From Opitutia bacterium UBA7441 (GTDB lineage: Bacteria; Verrucomicrobiota; Verrucomicrobiia; Opitutales; Coraliomargaritaceae): a stretch of DNA of 15,675 nt. The notes beneath the pieces were generated by a model, which did no database searches, was not told where the DNA came from, and saw only the letters and a list, made by a program, of their open reading frames with translations. Position numbers and translations under genes: made by a program. Positions 8,059 to 15,640 of this stretch are shown here, piece after piece. Each line of letters opens with the position of its first letter. The first letter of the stretch is position 1. The stretch is from assembly GCA_002480015.1 (NCBI GenBank), contig DLQD01000118.1:1-15675 (forward strand). The letters are read 5' to 3'.

Positions 8059-11000
8059 CTAGGTAAGATCGAAGCGCTCGATCCCCTTGCGGACATCGGA
8101 AAGGAAGGCGGCTGCACCGACACCATTGATCCAGCGGTGGTCGAAAGTCAGCACGAGTGAAGCGACTTCCATCGTACCGCCATTCTCAGACTTGGGATCG
8201 GGCAGCTGATAGGGAGCTCCTATAAAGAGTGTTGCTATTGAGGGCGGCACCACAATCGGTATAGCAGAGCGGACATTATAAGCACCCATACTGGAAATAG
8301 TGAGCGACACTCGGTTCTTCGATTCAACCTCACCACGGCGCGTGCTCCGTAATGCTTCGTTAAATACATCCTGGAAAGACTCCCAATCAAGTTTTTGTGC
8401 ATTCTTGACTACAGCAGTCTCTAAAGCGTCGCCAGGTAACGCCACAGCCACACCAAGATCGAGTCGATCAGGGTCGTAAACAAGTTCGTTACCACGCACG
8501 ACCGAAGCAAAACGCTCGTGCTTCTTCATGGCCTGCAACACCGCCCATGCTGTCATGGTCGCGGTAGAGAGTGTGCCTCCAGGCGTTTTTTTACTGCGGA
8601 GGCGCGCGTCGCGTACGGTCTCCCAACGACAGGTCATATCAATCGTCGCGGGAACGATCCCCTGAAGTTGCTTGAGCGCCTCTTGCGAGAGCCCCCCTGT
8701 CCGCTTAATCGCGTCGGGGGTCTCCGGAGAGGTTGGCATCACAGGCCTAGGCGCGGCACCGGACATCATCAGCGCGATGAGATCCTGACCGACTTTAACC
8801 TCATCGTCTTGTGCAATTTGCCACTCGCCGAGCACACCATCTTCGTCACACTCGATCGGGAAGACCGCTTTATCCGTCTCAACCTCGCAGAGAGGGTCGT
8901 CAGCTCTCACCGTTTCACCGCTTTGCTTAAGGATCGAAACGACACGTGCTACCCGTATGCCTTCTCCGAGAATGGGAACGGTGATCATCTTGGTAGCGGC
9001 GGAAGGAGCGGACTCTTCGGGAGCGATCATAGTAGCTGCATGTACGGTGTTGGATACTGAAGGGAAATAAGCGGTTTCTTTTTCGAGCGCAGATTGAAGG
9101 GTCGAAGCGAGCAGGCGATCAATAGCAGCAGCGATACGTTCGCGATCCGGCAGAGCAGCGTATTCATAGATAGGATTAAAACCGACGTGCACATCTTCCT
9201 TCGAGACGATTATCGGCGGACTTTTAAGGTTTTGCAGCACATTGTGCCGTCCACACATTTCGGCGACAATCATCTGACCGACGCTAGCGCTGATGTTGTC
9301 CTCTTGCACAATGAGCAGGCGACCTGTCTTTTGGATAGAACAGGCGATCGCCTCTTTATCCCATGGTTGGATCGAGCGGAGGTCGATCAGCTCAATATCA
9401 AGTTCGGCGTCCATCGCTTCGAGAGATTCTTCAACCAGTTCGATACAATTGCCCCAAGTGACAAGCGTGAGGAGAGAACCCTCGCGGACAATGCGTGCTC
9501 GACCGAGTGGCACGGGCGTGACGTCTGTAACCGGTTGTTCCGCCCACATGAGATGCTTGGGGAGTAGAATGATCGTCGGATCCTGGCCGTGAAGAGCAGT
9601 CCAGAAAAGACCGGCAGCATCGGCCGGAGTCGAAGGAACGGCCACTCGTATCCCTGGCACGCGAGCAAAGGAAGCCTCGCCAGCCTGACTGTGCCAAAGG
9701 GCACCACCTGGAAGGTAGCCACCGCAGGGTGCGTAGATGACGAGTGGACATTTCCATTGGCCGAAGCTGCGCCAGCGGAGCGTCGCCATATTAGAAACAA
9801 GTTGGTTCCAACCGGGATAAATAAAGTCGACGAATTGTATCTCGAAGCAAGGCCGTTTGCCGTAAGAAGCCAAGCCGACCGAGACGCCCATGATGGTAGA
9901 CTCGGCAAGCGGCGAATTGACCGTGCGCGAAGGGTCTTTGGTCGAGAGACCCTTGGTGAGATTGAAAACACCGCCCTTGGGATCGGCAATGTCTTCACCG
10001 AAGAAGACTACGTCGGGCATAGTGTCCAACACGTTGTGAAAAGTCTTATTCACAGCGTCGAGCATCCGGCAGGAATCGCCTAGGCCTATTGCGGGCATAT
10101 TCCCGGGCGTCGAGGGATCGCCAGTCAGATGAAGCGCGCATTCCTCAGCGAGGGGATCTTGCATCGTGCTTGCCTGCTGATACGCGGCGCGGACTTCCTC
10201 ACGGATTTCTTCTTCAAGCTCCTTGGCACCTTCAGTGGTCAGGAGACCATCTTCGATCATAGACTGCTGGTAGACGGCGATGGGGTCGCGCAGGTGAATA
10301 GATTCAAGCTCTTCGGCCGCGCGATACATGCGTTGGTCATCTGCACTGGAATGATTGGAAAAACGCTCTACATCACACCATATAAAGGCAGGGCCACGTC
10401 CGGCACGTGCATGCTCAATCGCTTTCTTTCCAGCTGCGGCGACGGCCTCGATATCGCTGCCGTCTACACGGCACCACTCTTCTTCATTGAGCACACCGAG
10501 CGCAATAGGATTGGTGTTGGTCGTCGACGTACTGATCGCGATGCGGTTGTCCTCGACGACGAAGACGACTGGCAGCATACGCTCCTTCGCAAAACAAACA
10601 GCCTCAAAGAAATCGCCTTGCCTTGTGGAGGCCTCTCCAAGAGAGGCATAGACTACATTTTTTTTGCCATCCAGTTGCATACCCCAAGCGGCCCCGCAAG
10701 CCGGAAGCAAATGTGCACCGACTGGGGAGGGATGACTCCAGATATTGAGCGAGCGGTCACTGAAATGCCCCGTCAACTGGCGACCGCCACTGGAGGACTC
10801 ACGCTTCGCGTAGAAAGCGAGCGCCAAATCAAAGTCACTCAATCCACGTTGGATGCAGAATGCGCGATCCCGGTAGTAGGGGAAGGCATAATCCTCCGGC
10901 TCCATTTGTAAAGCGATGGCGGCAAGAGCTTCGTGCCCCATACCTGAGATATGAAACCAGCCTTTACCTTGGCGTATCAGGCTCTGCTCACGAAGATCGC

Positions 11001-11088
11001 CCAATCTGCTGCGCCAGAGCGAGCGCAAGAGAGTAGAACGTGTCATATTATCGAGCAACGAAGTCGCTTTAGATGCAGGTTTGGGCAT
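8059..11088 (-). CDS. Single-chain 2-oxoacid dehydrogenase: E1-alpha, E1-beta and lipoyl-E2 acyltransferase fused
   Basis: A 1009-residue polypeptide joins three enzymes normally made separately. E1-alpha (about 20-330) shows [26 protein letters not shown] and the thiamine-diphosphate region [10 protein letters not shown] followed by [12 protein letters not shown]1-beta (about 345-670) shows [25 protein letters not shown] with the catalytic Glu, [12 protein letters not shown] and [11 protein letters not shown] lipoyl domain (about 698-775) has ETDKA with Lys740 as the lipoylation site. A 2-oxoacid dehydrogenase acyltransferase domain (about 800-1009) ends in [10 protein letters not shown] with His984. 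Overall it resembles the branched-chain/pyruvate-type complex, decarboxylating a 2-oxo acid and passing the acyl group to CoA; the substrate is unknown. No E3-binding subdomain is recognisable, and no E3 gene is present here. The ORF is open to 11250, but ATG 11088 is preferred: the upstream 54 residues are unlike the family and contain a hairpin. ATG at residue 15 is an alternative. A strong terminator follows. Confidence 0.92.
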   Translation of the reverse strand: MPKPASKATSLLDNMTRSTLLRSLWRSRLGDLREQSLIRQGKGWFHISGMGHEALAAIALQMEPEDYAFPYYRDRAFCIQRGLSDFDLALAFYAKRESSSGGRQLTGHFSDRSLNIWSHPSPVGAHLLPACGAAWGMQLDGKKNVVYASLGEASTRQGDFFEAVCFAKERMLPVVFVVEDNRIAISTSTTNTNPIALGVLNEEEWCRVDGSDIEAVAAAGKKAIEHARAGRGPAFIWCDVERFSNHSSADDQRMYRAAEELESIHLRDPIAVYQQSMIEDGLLTTEGAKELEEEIREEVRAAYQQASTMQDPLAEECALHLTGDPSTPGNMPAIGLGDSCRMLDAVNKTFHNVLDTMPDVVFFGEDIADPKGGVFNLTKGLSTKDPSRTVNSPLAESTIMGVSVGLASYGKRPCFEIQFVDFIYPGWNQLVSNMATLRWRSFGQWKCPLVIYAPCGGYLPGGALWHSQAGEASFARVPGIRVAVPSTPADAAGLFWTALHGQDPTIILLPKHLMWAEQPVTDVTPVPLGRARIVREGSLLTLVTWGNCIELVEESLEAMDAELDIELIDLRSIQPWDKEAIACSIQKTGRLLIVQEDNISASVGQMIVAEMCGRHNVLQNLKSPPIIVSKEDVHVGFNPIYEYAALPDRERIAAAIDRLLASTLQSALEKETAYFPSVSNTVHAATMIAPEESAPSAATKMITVPILGEGIRVARVVSILKQSGETVRADDPLCEVETDKAVFPIECDEDGVLGEWQIAQDDEVKVGQDLIALMMSGAAPRPVMPTSPETPDAIKRTGGLSQEALKQLQGIVPATIDMTCRWETVRDARLRSKKTPGGTLSTATMTAWAVLQAMKKHERFASVVRGNELVYDPDRLDLGVAVALPGDALETAVVKNAQKLDWESFQDVFNEALRSTRRGEVESKNRVSLTISSMGAYNVRSAIPIVVPPSIATLFIGAPYQLPDPKSENGGTMEVASLVLTFDHRWINGVGAAAFLSDVRKGIERFDLT

Positions 11089-11215
11089 GGACAAAATAAA
11101 GGATTCTCTCCCGGCAGGGACGCGATCGATGCGTTGCAATCTGGTTAATAAAAGTGGCTCAACCCGTCCTAGCAAGGATGAATCAGGCGCAATACATCGA
11201 CCTTTTTTGGAAAGT

Positions 11216-11248
11216 AAAAGGCTCGGACGCCTACCAAACGCCCGAGCC
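11216..11248 (-). promoter_or_regulatory. Terminator-like hairpin in the leader of the E1-E2 fusion gene
   Basis: GGCTCGG (11248-11242) and CCGAGCC (11226-11220), read on the minus strand, form a perfect 7-bp stem with a 15-nt loop. TTTT and then ACTTTCC follow directly. It lies about 130 bases upstream of the chosen start, with no minus-strand gene before it that needs a terminator. It could act as a transcription attenuator, or end a short leader or antisense transcript. No known riboswitch core was recognised. Confidence 0.45.
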
Positions 11249-11445
11249 AACTACTACCCTTTATGCTAACCAAAGTTAAAAGCAGTCTTCTCGATAAGAT
11301 TAACTAATCAATACTTATTTTCATCTTAGAAAAACTAATAATAAATACTTATAGCGCTCGTCAGCCGATCTTAATTACAAGCCCTATTCTTCTGCACGAA
11401 ATTGCACGAAGCACACTACGCATCACGGATTTGAAATTGCAGATT

Positions 11446-11613
11446 CTACCCCACTCGCAGGAGCGCAGCGATAGCGACGGTTCCGGTTTTTGGATCGATC
11501 GCGGCAGAATTACGAACAAGAAAATCCACCACCCTGGAGTTCGCATTGTATTCGTCATGAACCAAACAGACGAAGGTATTCTCCCGTGCCCACAGCTGTT
11601 CTTCGCTCGACAT
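11446..11613 (-). CDS. Possible 55-residue hypothetical protein or gene remnant
   Basis: An open frame from ATG 11613 to TAG 11446 encodes 55 residues of normal-looking composition, including ENTFVCLVHDEYNANSR and IDPKTGTVAIAALLRVG. It is bounded upstream by an in-frame TGA. The IDPKTGT segment faintly recalls the beta-barrel region of RND membrane-fusion proteins (…VDPxTGT…), but this is too short to trust. No clear ribosome-binding site was found. It may be a decayed fragment or chance; a plus-strand frame across the same DNA (11431-11670) is less protein-like. Confidence 0.25.
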   Translation of the reverse strand: MSSEEQLWARENTFVCLVHDEYNANSRVVDFLVRNSAAIDPKTGTVAIAALLRVG

Positions 11614-11653
11614 GCGCTCGAGCGAATAACGAATTCAACGGCTTGCATCCAGT

Positions 11654-11665
11654 CTCTTATAAGAG
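11654..11665. promoter_or_regulatory. 12-bp perfect palindrome upstream of the histidine kinase
   Basis: CTCTTATAAGAG is a perfect dyad 45 bases before the kinase ATG and contains TATAAG, a good -10-like hexamer. A loose -35 (TTCAAC) lies 18 bases before that hexamer. The overlap of dyad and -10 suggests an operator at the kinase promoter. A random 12-bp palindrome is also possible. Confidence 0.3.
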
Positions 11666-11709
11666 GTTGATTTCTACAGTGTAACCGGACAAAATAAATC
11701 CTAAGAATT

Positions 11710-14001
11710 ATGCCAAGTAACGAGCCCCATACAATACGGATACTGCTATTTGAATATTGCGCGGCGGATGCGGACTTAGTGGCCGAGTATCTCGATCATA
11801 TCGATCTGAATTTTAATATAAGTATAGTCAAGCGACTCGCCGATGGCATACATCTCCTCGACCAGAATCGCTTCGACGTCATCCTACTCGACCTCAGCCT
11901 GCCCGACAGTCGCGGGATTGATTCGCTTCGCAGCGTGATGAAAGTGGCATCCGAAGCAGTTATCATCGTGTTAACCGGAGCCGACGAAGAAGAGCTCTCT
12001 CTTGAAGCGCTTCAAGTCGGCGCACAGGACTACCTATATAAAGACCGCCTTAACGAGGAGATACTAGGCCGCTCCATCCGCTATGCCATCGAACGCTTTA
12101 ATTTAAAGCGGCAACTGGAAACCCATAATACGGAGATCCAATATCGCGAAACCCTCCTCCGCCGTATCTTTGATGCGAATACGGACGCCATGCTCATATT
12201 AGGTTCTGATTACGATATCAAGTTCCTCAATCCTGCGGCAGGTGAGCTAATGGAGGCCGAGCCTGAACGGTTGGTCGGCGAAGTATTTCCCTTTGAAATC
12301 AAGGGCGGCGAGGTCACCGAACTCGAAATACCTGATTTGCAGAACAAAACACGGATCGTCGAGCTCTCCGCCGTCGATCTAATTTGGGAGGGCGAGAGTG
12401 CCCTACTTGTGATTCTGCGCGACATCACCCTGCCCAGGAGCGCTGAGCTTGCTCTCAAACACGAGAAAGAACGTCTCTCTGCCACGCTCGACACCATCGT
12501 CGATGCCGTCATCACCACAGATCAGAGCGGTGCTGTCGAGCGCCTCAACGAAGAAGCCGCCCGGCTTGTAGGGATGACCCAAAAAGAATCCCTTGGTCGT
12601 CCTCTCGAAGAAGTCCTAAAAATCAAGCATCCTAGAACCGGTAAGCCTATAAAGGATCTGACTCGAACTCTCATGGATCCGGAATTCGCCGACGCATTCA
12701 CCGAAGTCGGCGTCCCACTGGACAGTGCGAAGGGCCGAACATTCTATGTGACCGCAGAGACCCGGTGTATCCTCGACGACGGGGGGGAACGACACGGCTG
12801 CGTGACCGTCCTGCGCGACATCACCCTGCACAAAAAAGCCGAAGACGAACTTTTCAAAGCTGAGAAGCTCAACTCTATCAGTCTGCTCGCGGGTGGGATC
12901 GCCCACGACTTTAATAACATGCTGACCTCGATATTAGGCAACATCTCAATGGTTCGCATTGAACTCGATGAAGGGCATGAACATTCCACCAAGCTCGACG
13001 CCGCGGAAAAAGCCGCCCTACAGGCTAAATCACTCACCCAACAACTACTCACCTTCTCTAAGGGCGGCACGCCTATTCTTGAGGTGACGAGTGTCTACGA
13101 CATGGTCGAAGAGTGCGCGCAGTTCGTCCTCCGCGGCTCCAATGTGAAATGTGAAGTAAAAAGTGACGACAAGCTTTGGCCTGTCGATGCCGATAAAGGA
13201 CAGATTAGCCAAGTAGTGAACAATCTACTCATCAACGCCGACCAGGCCATGCCACGAGGTGGCACGATCACTCTCCGACTACGCAACCTACGCGTACGCC
13301 ACGCCGAAGTACCCTCGCTCGATTCGGGCGAATATGTCTGCATCGAAGTGCGCGACGAAGGCACTGGCATCTCCCCGGAAAACCTCAAAAGAATCTTCGA
13401 CCCCTACTTCACGACCAAAGATAGCGGCAACGGACTAGGCCTCGCCTCTTCCTATGCTATTATCAACAGTCATAAAGGCACGATTACAGTCGACTCGTCC
13501 GTAGGGCACGGATCAATTTTTCGTGTGTATCTACCGAAGAGCACACGACCCTTACAAGCCAAAGCTGAAGCGCACAAGGCCACCGAGAAAAACAAGCCGT
13601 CCAAGGAAACCATCCACCACGGCAAAGGCCGTATCCTCGTAATGGACGACATGGAAGCCATGATGATGGTCGCCGGCGAGATTCTCACTGTGCTCGGCTA
13701 TGAAGTGGAATACTCGACCAACGGCGAAGAAGCCGTCGCCGCTTACAAAGCAGCAAAAGATGCCGGCAATCCCTTCGACGCCGTCGTCTTCGACCTCACC
13801 GTGCCAGGCGGTATGGGTGGTGAAGAGGCCAGTAACCTCTTAAAAGAATACGACCCGGGCCTCATTGCGATCGCCTCGAGCGGCTACACCACCTCCAATG
13901 TGATGTCCGACTACAAAAACTCCGCCTTCGCCGCAGTCGTCCCCAAGCCCTACCGGATCAAAGAAATGAGCGACGCCCTCCACAACGTGCTATCGCGATA
14001 A
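11710..14001 (+). CDS. Hybrid sensor histidine kinase, REC-PAS-PAS-HisKA-HATPase-REC
   Basis: A 763-residue cytosolic hybrid kinase with no membrane segment or signal peptide. An N-terminal receiver (about 8-125) keeps the phospho-Asp (Asp61 in VILLDLSLPD), Thr89 and Lys111, but its acidic pocket reads LLFEYCAAD instead of the usual ED/DD pair. Two PAS domains follow (about 145-250 and 258-375). The dimerisation domain has the H box LAGGIAHDFNNMLTSILGN with His399. The HATPase domain shows the N box (NNLLINADQAM), G1 (DEGTGISPEN) and G2 (GNGLGLASS). A C-terminal receiver (about 642-763) has VVFDLTVPGG with Asp695 and the KP motif VPKPYRIKE. The NtrB-like H box and terminal receiver suggest a phosphorelay sensing an internal cue; signal and partner are unknown. 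It stands alone, with hairpins just past its stop. Confidence 0.93.
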   Translation: MPSNEPHTIRILLFEYCAADADLVAEYLDHIDLNFNISIVKRLADGIHLLDQNRFDVILLDLSLPDSRGIDSLRSVMKVASEAVIIVLTGADEEELSLEALQVGAQDYLYKDRLNEEILGRSIRYAIERFNLKRQLETHNTEIQYRETLLRRIFDANTDAMLILGSDYDIKFLNPAAGELMEAEPERLVGEVFPFEIKGGEVTELEIPDLQNKTRIVELSAVDLIWEGESALLVILRDITLPRSAELALKHEKERLSATLDTIVDAVITTDQSGAVERLNEEAARLVGMTQKESLGRPLEEVLKIKHPRTGKPIKDLTRTLMDPEFADAFTEVGVPLDSAKGRTFYVTAETRCILDDGGERHGCVTVLRDITLHKKAEDELFKAEKLNSISLLAGGIAHDFNNMLTSILGNISMVRIELDEGHEHSTKLDAAEKAALQAKSLTQQLLTFSKGGTPILEVTSVYDMVEECAQFVLRGSNVKCEVKSDDKLWPVDADKGQISQVVNNLLINADQAMPRGGTITLRLRNLRVRHAEVPSLDSGEYVCIEVRDEGTGISPENLKRIFDPYFTTKDSGNGLGLASSYAIINSHKGTITVDSSVGHGSIFRVYLPKSTRPLQAKAEAHKATEKNKPSKETIHHGKGRILVMDDMEAMMMVAGEILTVLGYEVEYSTNGEEAVAAYKAAKDAGNPFDAVVFDLTVPGGMGGEEASNLLKEYDPGLIAIASSGYTTSNVMSDYKNSAFAAVVPKPYRIKEMSDALHNVLSR

Positions 14002-14005
14002 GGTA

Positions 14006-14035
14006 TCTCTTTCGGCATATGGTACTGCAAAGAGA
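14006..14035 (+). terminator. Hairpin immediately after the kinase stop
   Basis: TCTCTTT (14006-14012) and AAAGAGA (14029-14035) form a perfect 7-bp stem four bases past the kinase stop, with a further GCA/TGC pairing inside the loop. CAGTATTGTTT follows, a poor U tract. This is a plausible weak terminator for the kinase transcript. Confidence 0.4.
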
Positions 14036-14044
14036 CAGTATTGT

Positions 14045-14083
14045 TTGGCCTGCCGGAATCACGTTACGGACCCATCAGGCCAA
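14045..14083. terminator. 8-bp inverted repeat between the kinase and the tRNA gene
   Basis: TTGGCCTG (14045-14052) and CAGGCCAA (14076-14083) are perfect inverted repeats around a 23-nt loop that contains CCG/CGG. It lies between the 3' ends of the kinase (+) and the tRNA-Pro (-), so a bidirectional terminator role is natural. No T tract follows on either side. A closer T run (TTTTAGCCTAGTTTTT) directly follows the tRNA CCA on the minus strand. Confidence 0.35.
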
Positions 14084-14154
14084 TTATGCCAGTATCCATA
14101 GCACTGAATATGAAGATTCATGACTATAAAATCCGCATAAAAACTAGGCTAAAA

Positions 14155-14322
14155 TGGTCGGGGCAACAGGATTGGTGATGCGTTGCATCATCGCTTCGCG
14201 ATCACACGTCGTGTGCCCCATCTACGCATTCCCTAGACGCAACTACGTTGCTGGAATGCTCCGTTGAACCTGCGACCTCGTCGTCCCGAACGACGCGCGC
14301 TACCAGACTGCGCTATGCCCCG
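14155..14322 (-). tRNA. tRNA-Pro(CGG) interrupted in the T loop by about 91 nt
   Basis: Read on the minus strand from 14322, all tRNA parts appear in order. They are acceptor CGGGGCA; TA; D stem GCGC with loop AGTCTGGTA; and anticodon stem CGTCG with loop TTCGGGA, giving anticodon CGG (14288-14286). The variable AGGTC, T stem GCAGG and TTCAA follow. The sequence then departs for about 91 nt and resumes with AAT, T stem CCTGT, acceptor TGCCCCG, discriminator A and encoded CCA (14157-14155). The acceptor stem is perfect over 7 bp and the T stem pairs with one G-T wobble. With the insertion removed, the molecule is a standard 77-nt tRNA-Pro with loop TTCAAAT. The total gene is 168 nt. A good promoter lies just upstream. 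Whether the product matures is unknown: it may be spliced, cut and left nicked, or be a dead gene if another tRNA-Pro covers CCG codons. Confidence 0.85.
14174..14264 (-). other. 91-nt structured insertion in the tRNA-Pro T loop (intron, intervening sequence or palindromic element)
   Basis: The ends are ambiguous by one base: removing 14174-14264 or 14173-14263 gives the same mature tRNA. The minus strand shows stem GCATTCC/GGAATGC (14259-14253 with 14232-14226) enclosing GCAAC-GTA-GTTGC (14251-14239). Three back-to-back 13-nt hairpins then follow: CACAC-GAC-GTGTG (14215-14203), ATCGC-GAA-GCGAT (14202-14190) and GATGC-AAC-GCATC (14189-14177). It is far too short for a group I or II intron, has no ORF, no clear terminal inverted repeats and no convincing target duplication. 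No archaeal-type bulge-helix-bulge is evident at the junctions. Confidence 0.75.
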
Positions 14323-14336
14323 AAACAACACCTCGT

Positions 14337-14365
14337 ATTTTCTAAATTCAATTTCCGGCTGTCAA
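14337..14365 (-). promoter_or_regulatory. Sigma-70-type promoter of the interrupted tRNA-Pro
   Basis: On the minus strand TTGACA (14365-14360), a perfect -35, is followed after exactly 17 bases by GAAAAT (14342-14337), matching four of six -10 positions. The tRNA 5' end lies 14 bases beyond the -10 hexamer, leaving only a short leader. Such an intact promoter argues that the tRNA locus is still transcribed. Confidence 0.7.
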
Positions 14366-14431
14366 GATTCCAGCAGAATTCTCGAATTCAAATCTTGGTC
14401 ATCCACTGGAAAACACTCAGGATAGGCGTAT

Positions 14432-15640
14432 ATGGCACAAGATCCAACGCCTCCTCTCAGCCAAGCCAGCCTTGCCGCCTTGGCTTCGATTCCTTTTAGC
14501 GAAGCACCCTCGCCCGGCTATGTCGTCCACCTCGATCAACTCGAAAAAAACTGCCAGCTTTTAAAGTCAGTTTCTGAAGAGTCCGGCGCAAAGGTGCTCT
14601 TAGCACTGAAGGGATTCGCTTGCTATAGTACTTTTCCACTCATTCGCCGCTATTTAGCCGGTACTACCTCTAGCGGCCTGCACGAAGCCCTGCTGGCCCA
14701 AGAGAATTTCGGTGAAGAAATTCACGTCTATGCCGCCGCCTTTAAGCCAGAGGAACTACGGAAACTGAGTCGCTTCGCGCACAGCCTCGTTTTTAACTCA
14801 GCGCAGCAACTGGCAAAAGGCCTTGAAGCGCTCGAAGGCCATCGCCGTCCCGAACTCGGCCTGCGCGTCAATCCCGAGTATTCCGAGGTCGAGACGGAGC
14901 TCTACGACCCATGCGCCCCGTCTTCCCGCTTGGGCACAACGCGCGCCGCTCTTAATCGGGCAATGGAGTCGCTCCCCACAGATCTGCTAGGGAAGCTTGA
15001 TGGGCTCCACTTCCATGCCTTATGTGAGCAAGACGCGGATGCGCTGGAGCACACCGCCAAGGCCTTCGAGGCTAAATTCGGCGACCTAATCCTGGGACTG
15101 AAATGGCTTAACTTTGGCGGCGGCCACCATATCACGCGGCCCGGGTACGACATTGAGCGCCTTATTCGTGTTGTGAAATACTTTCGCGAACGCTACAGGG
15201 TGGACGTTTATCTCGAACCCGGCGAAGCAGTTGCACTGCACACCGGCGTGCTTGTGGTGACGGTGCTCGACTTGATCGAAGCAGGCGGCCATCAAATCGC
15301 CATACTCGACAGCTCAGCGACCTGCCATATGCCGGATGTTTTGGAGATGCCTTACCGCCCTGGGATCCTGGATGCTGGTTTACCTGGGGAATACGCCCAC
15401 ACCTATCGGCTTGGCGGCATGTCCTGCCTAGCGGGTGATGTAGTCGGAGACTACTCCTTTCGTGAACCACTAGAGATCGGGCAACGCCTTGTTTTTCTTG
15501 ATATGTCACACTACACAATGGTCAAAAATACAACATTCAATGGTGTCCCCTTGCCTGCGATCTCACTCTACTCCGAAAGCAATGGATTGAATACTGTCCG
15601 CCGATTCGGCTACGAAGACTATCGCATGCGTCTTTCGTGA
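14432..15640 (+). CDS. nspC: Carboxynorspermidine decarboxylase
   Basis: This 402-residue PLP enzyme of the alanine-racemase-fold decarboxylase group removes CO2 from carboxynorspermidine or carboxyspermidine, the last step of the alternative (aspartate-semialdehyde based) polyamine pathway. Visible motifs are LLALKGFACYS with the PLP Lys60, GLRVNPEYSEVE, LYDPCAPSSRLG, LHFHALCEQ, the glycine loop NFGGGHHITR, YLEPGEAVAL, SATCHMPDVLEMPYRP with Cys298, GDVVGDYSF and the tail FGYEDYRMRLS. These match the family closely, and length is normal to slightly long; the first 25 or so residues are a variable extension. The usual partner, carboxynorspermidine dehydrogenase, is not in the window and may lie beyond the right edge. 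The start ATG 14432 has AGGATAGG upstream. The gene shares an approximately 110-base divergent region with the tRNA-Pro promoter. Confidence 0.95.
   Translation: MAQDPTPPLSQASLAALASIPFSEAPSPGYVVHLDQLEKNCQLLKSVSEESGAKVLLALKGFACYSTFPLIRRYLAGTTSSGLHEALLAQENFGEEIHVYAAAFKPEELRKLSRFAHSLVFNSAQQLAKGLEALEGHRRPELGLRVNPEYSEVETELYDPCAPSSRLGTTRAALNRAMESLPTDLLGKLDGLHFHALCEQDADALEHTAKAFEAKFGDLILGLKWLNFGGGHHITRPGYDIERLIRVVKYFRERYRVDVYLEPGEAVALHTGVLVVTVLDLIEAGGHQIAILDSSATCHMPDVLEMPYRPGILDAGLPGEYAHTYRLGGMSCLAGDVVGDYSFREPLEIGQRLVFLDMSHYTMVKNTTFNGVPLPAISLYSESNGLNTVRRFGYEDYRMRLS

Larger units (their letters stand above)
11251..11709. other. 459-base spacer between divergent dehydrogenase and kinase genes
   Basis: The first 110 bases are very AT-rich and carry a direct repeat AATACTTAT (11310-11318 and 11344-11352); this is the likely promoter zone for the minus-strand dehydrogenase, though no consensus pair is convincing. 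Positions 11365-11650 have coding-like GC content and short open frames on both strands, of which the best is the 55-codon minus-strand frame listed separately. A perfect 12-bp palindrome sits at 11654-11665. The kinase start at 11710 has only a weak purine run (TAAG) before it. Confidence 0.35.

Noticed and set aside
10129..10911. 260-residue plus-strand ORF opposite E1-alpha
   Set aside because: Shadow of the conserved dehydrogenase coding strand.
11126..11136. GATGCGTTGCA shared with the tRNA insertion
   Set aside because: An 11-base match is expected by chance in a window of this size, and the surrounding bases diverge.
14174..14264. Group I intron
   Set aside because: At about 91 nt it is far shorter than any self-splicing group I core, and P3/P7-like elements are not visible.
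14155..14322. Integron attC site as explanation of the tRNA insertion
   Set aside because: One GTTGAAC matches the attC R' core pattern, but no matching complementary core is found at the other end and the structure is several small hairpins, not one long imperfect palindrome.
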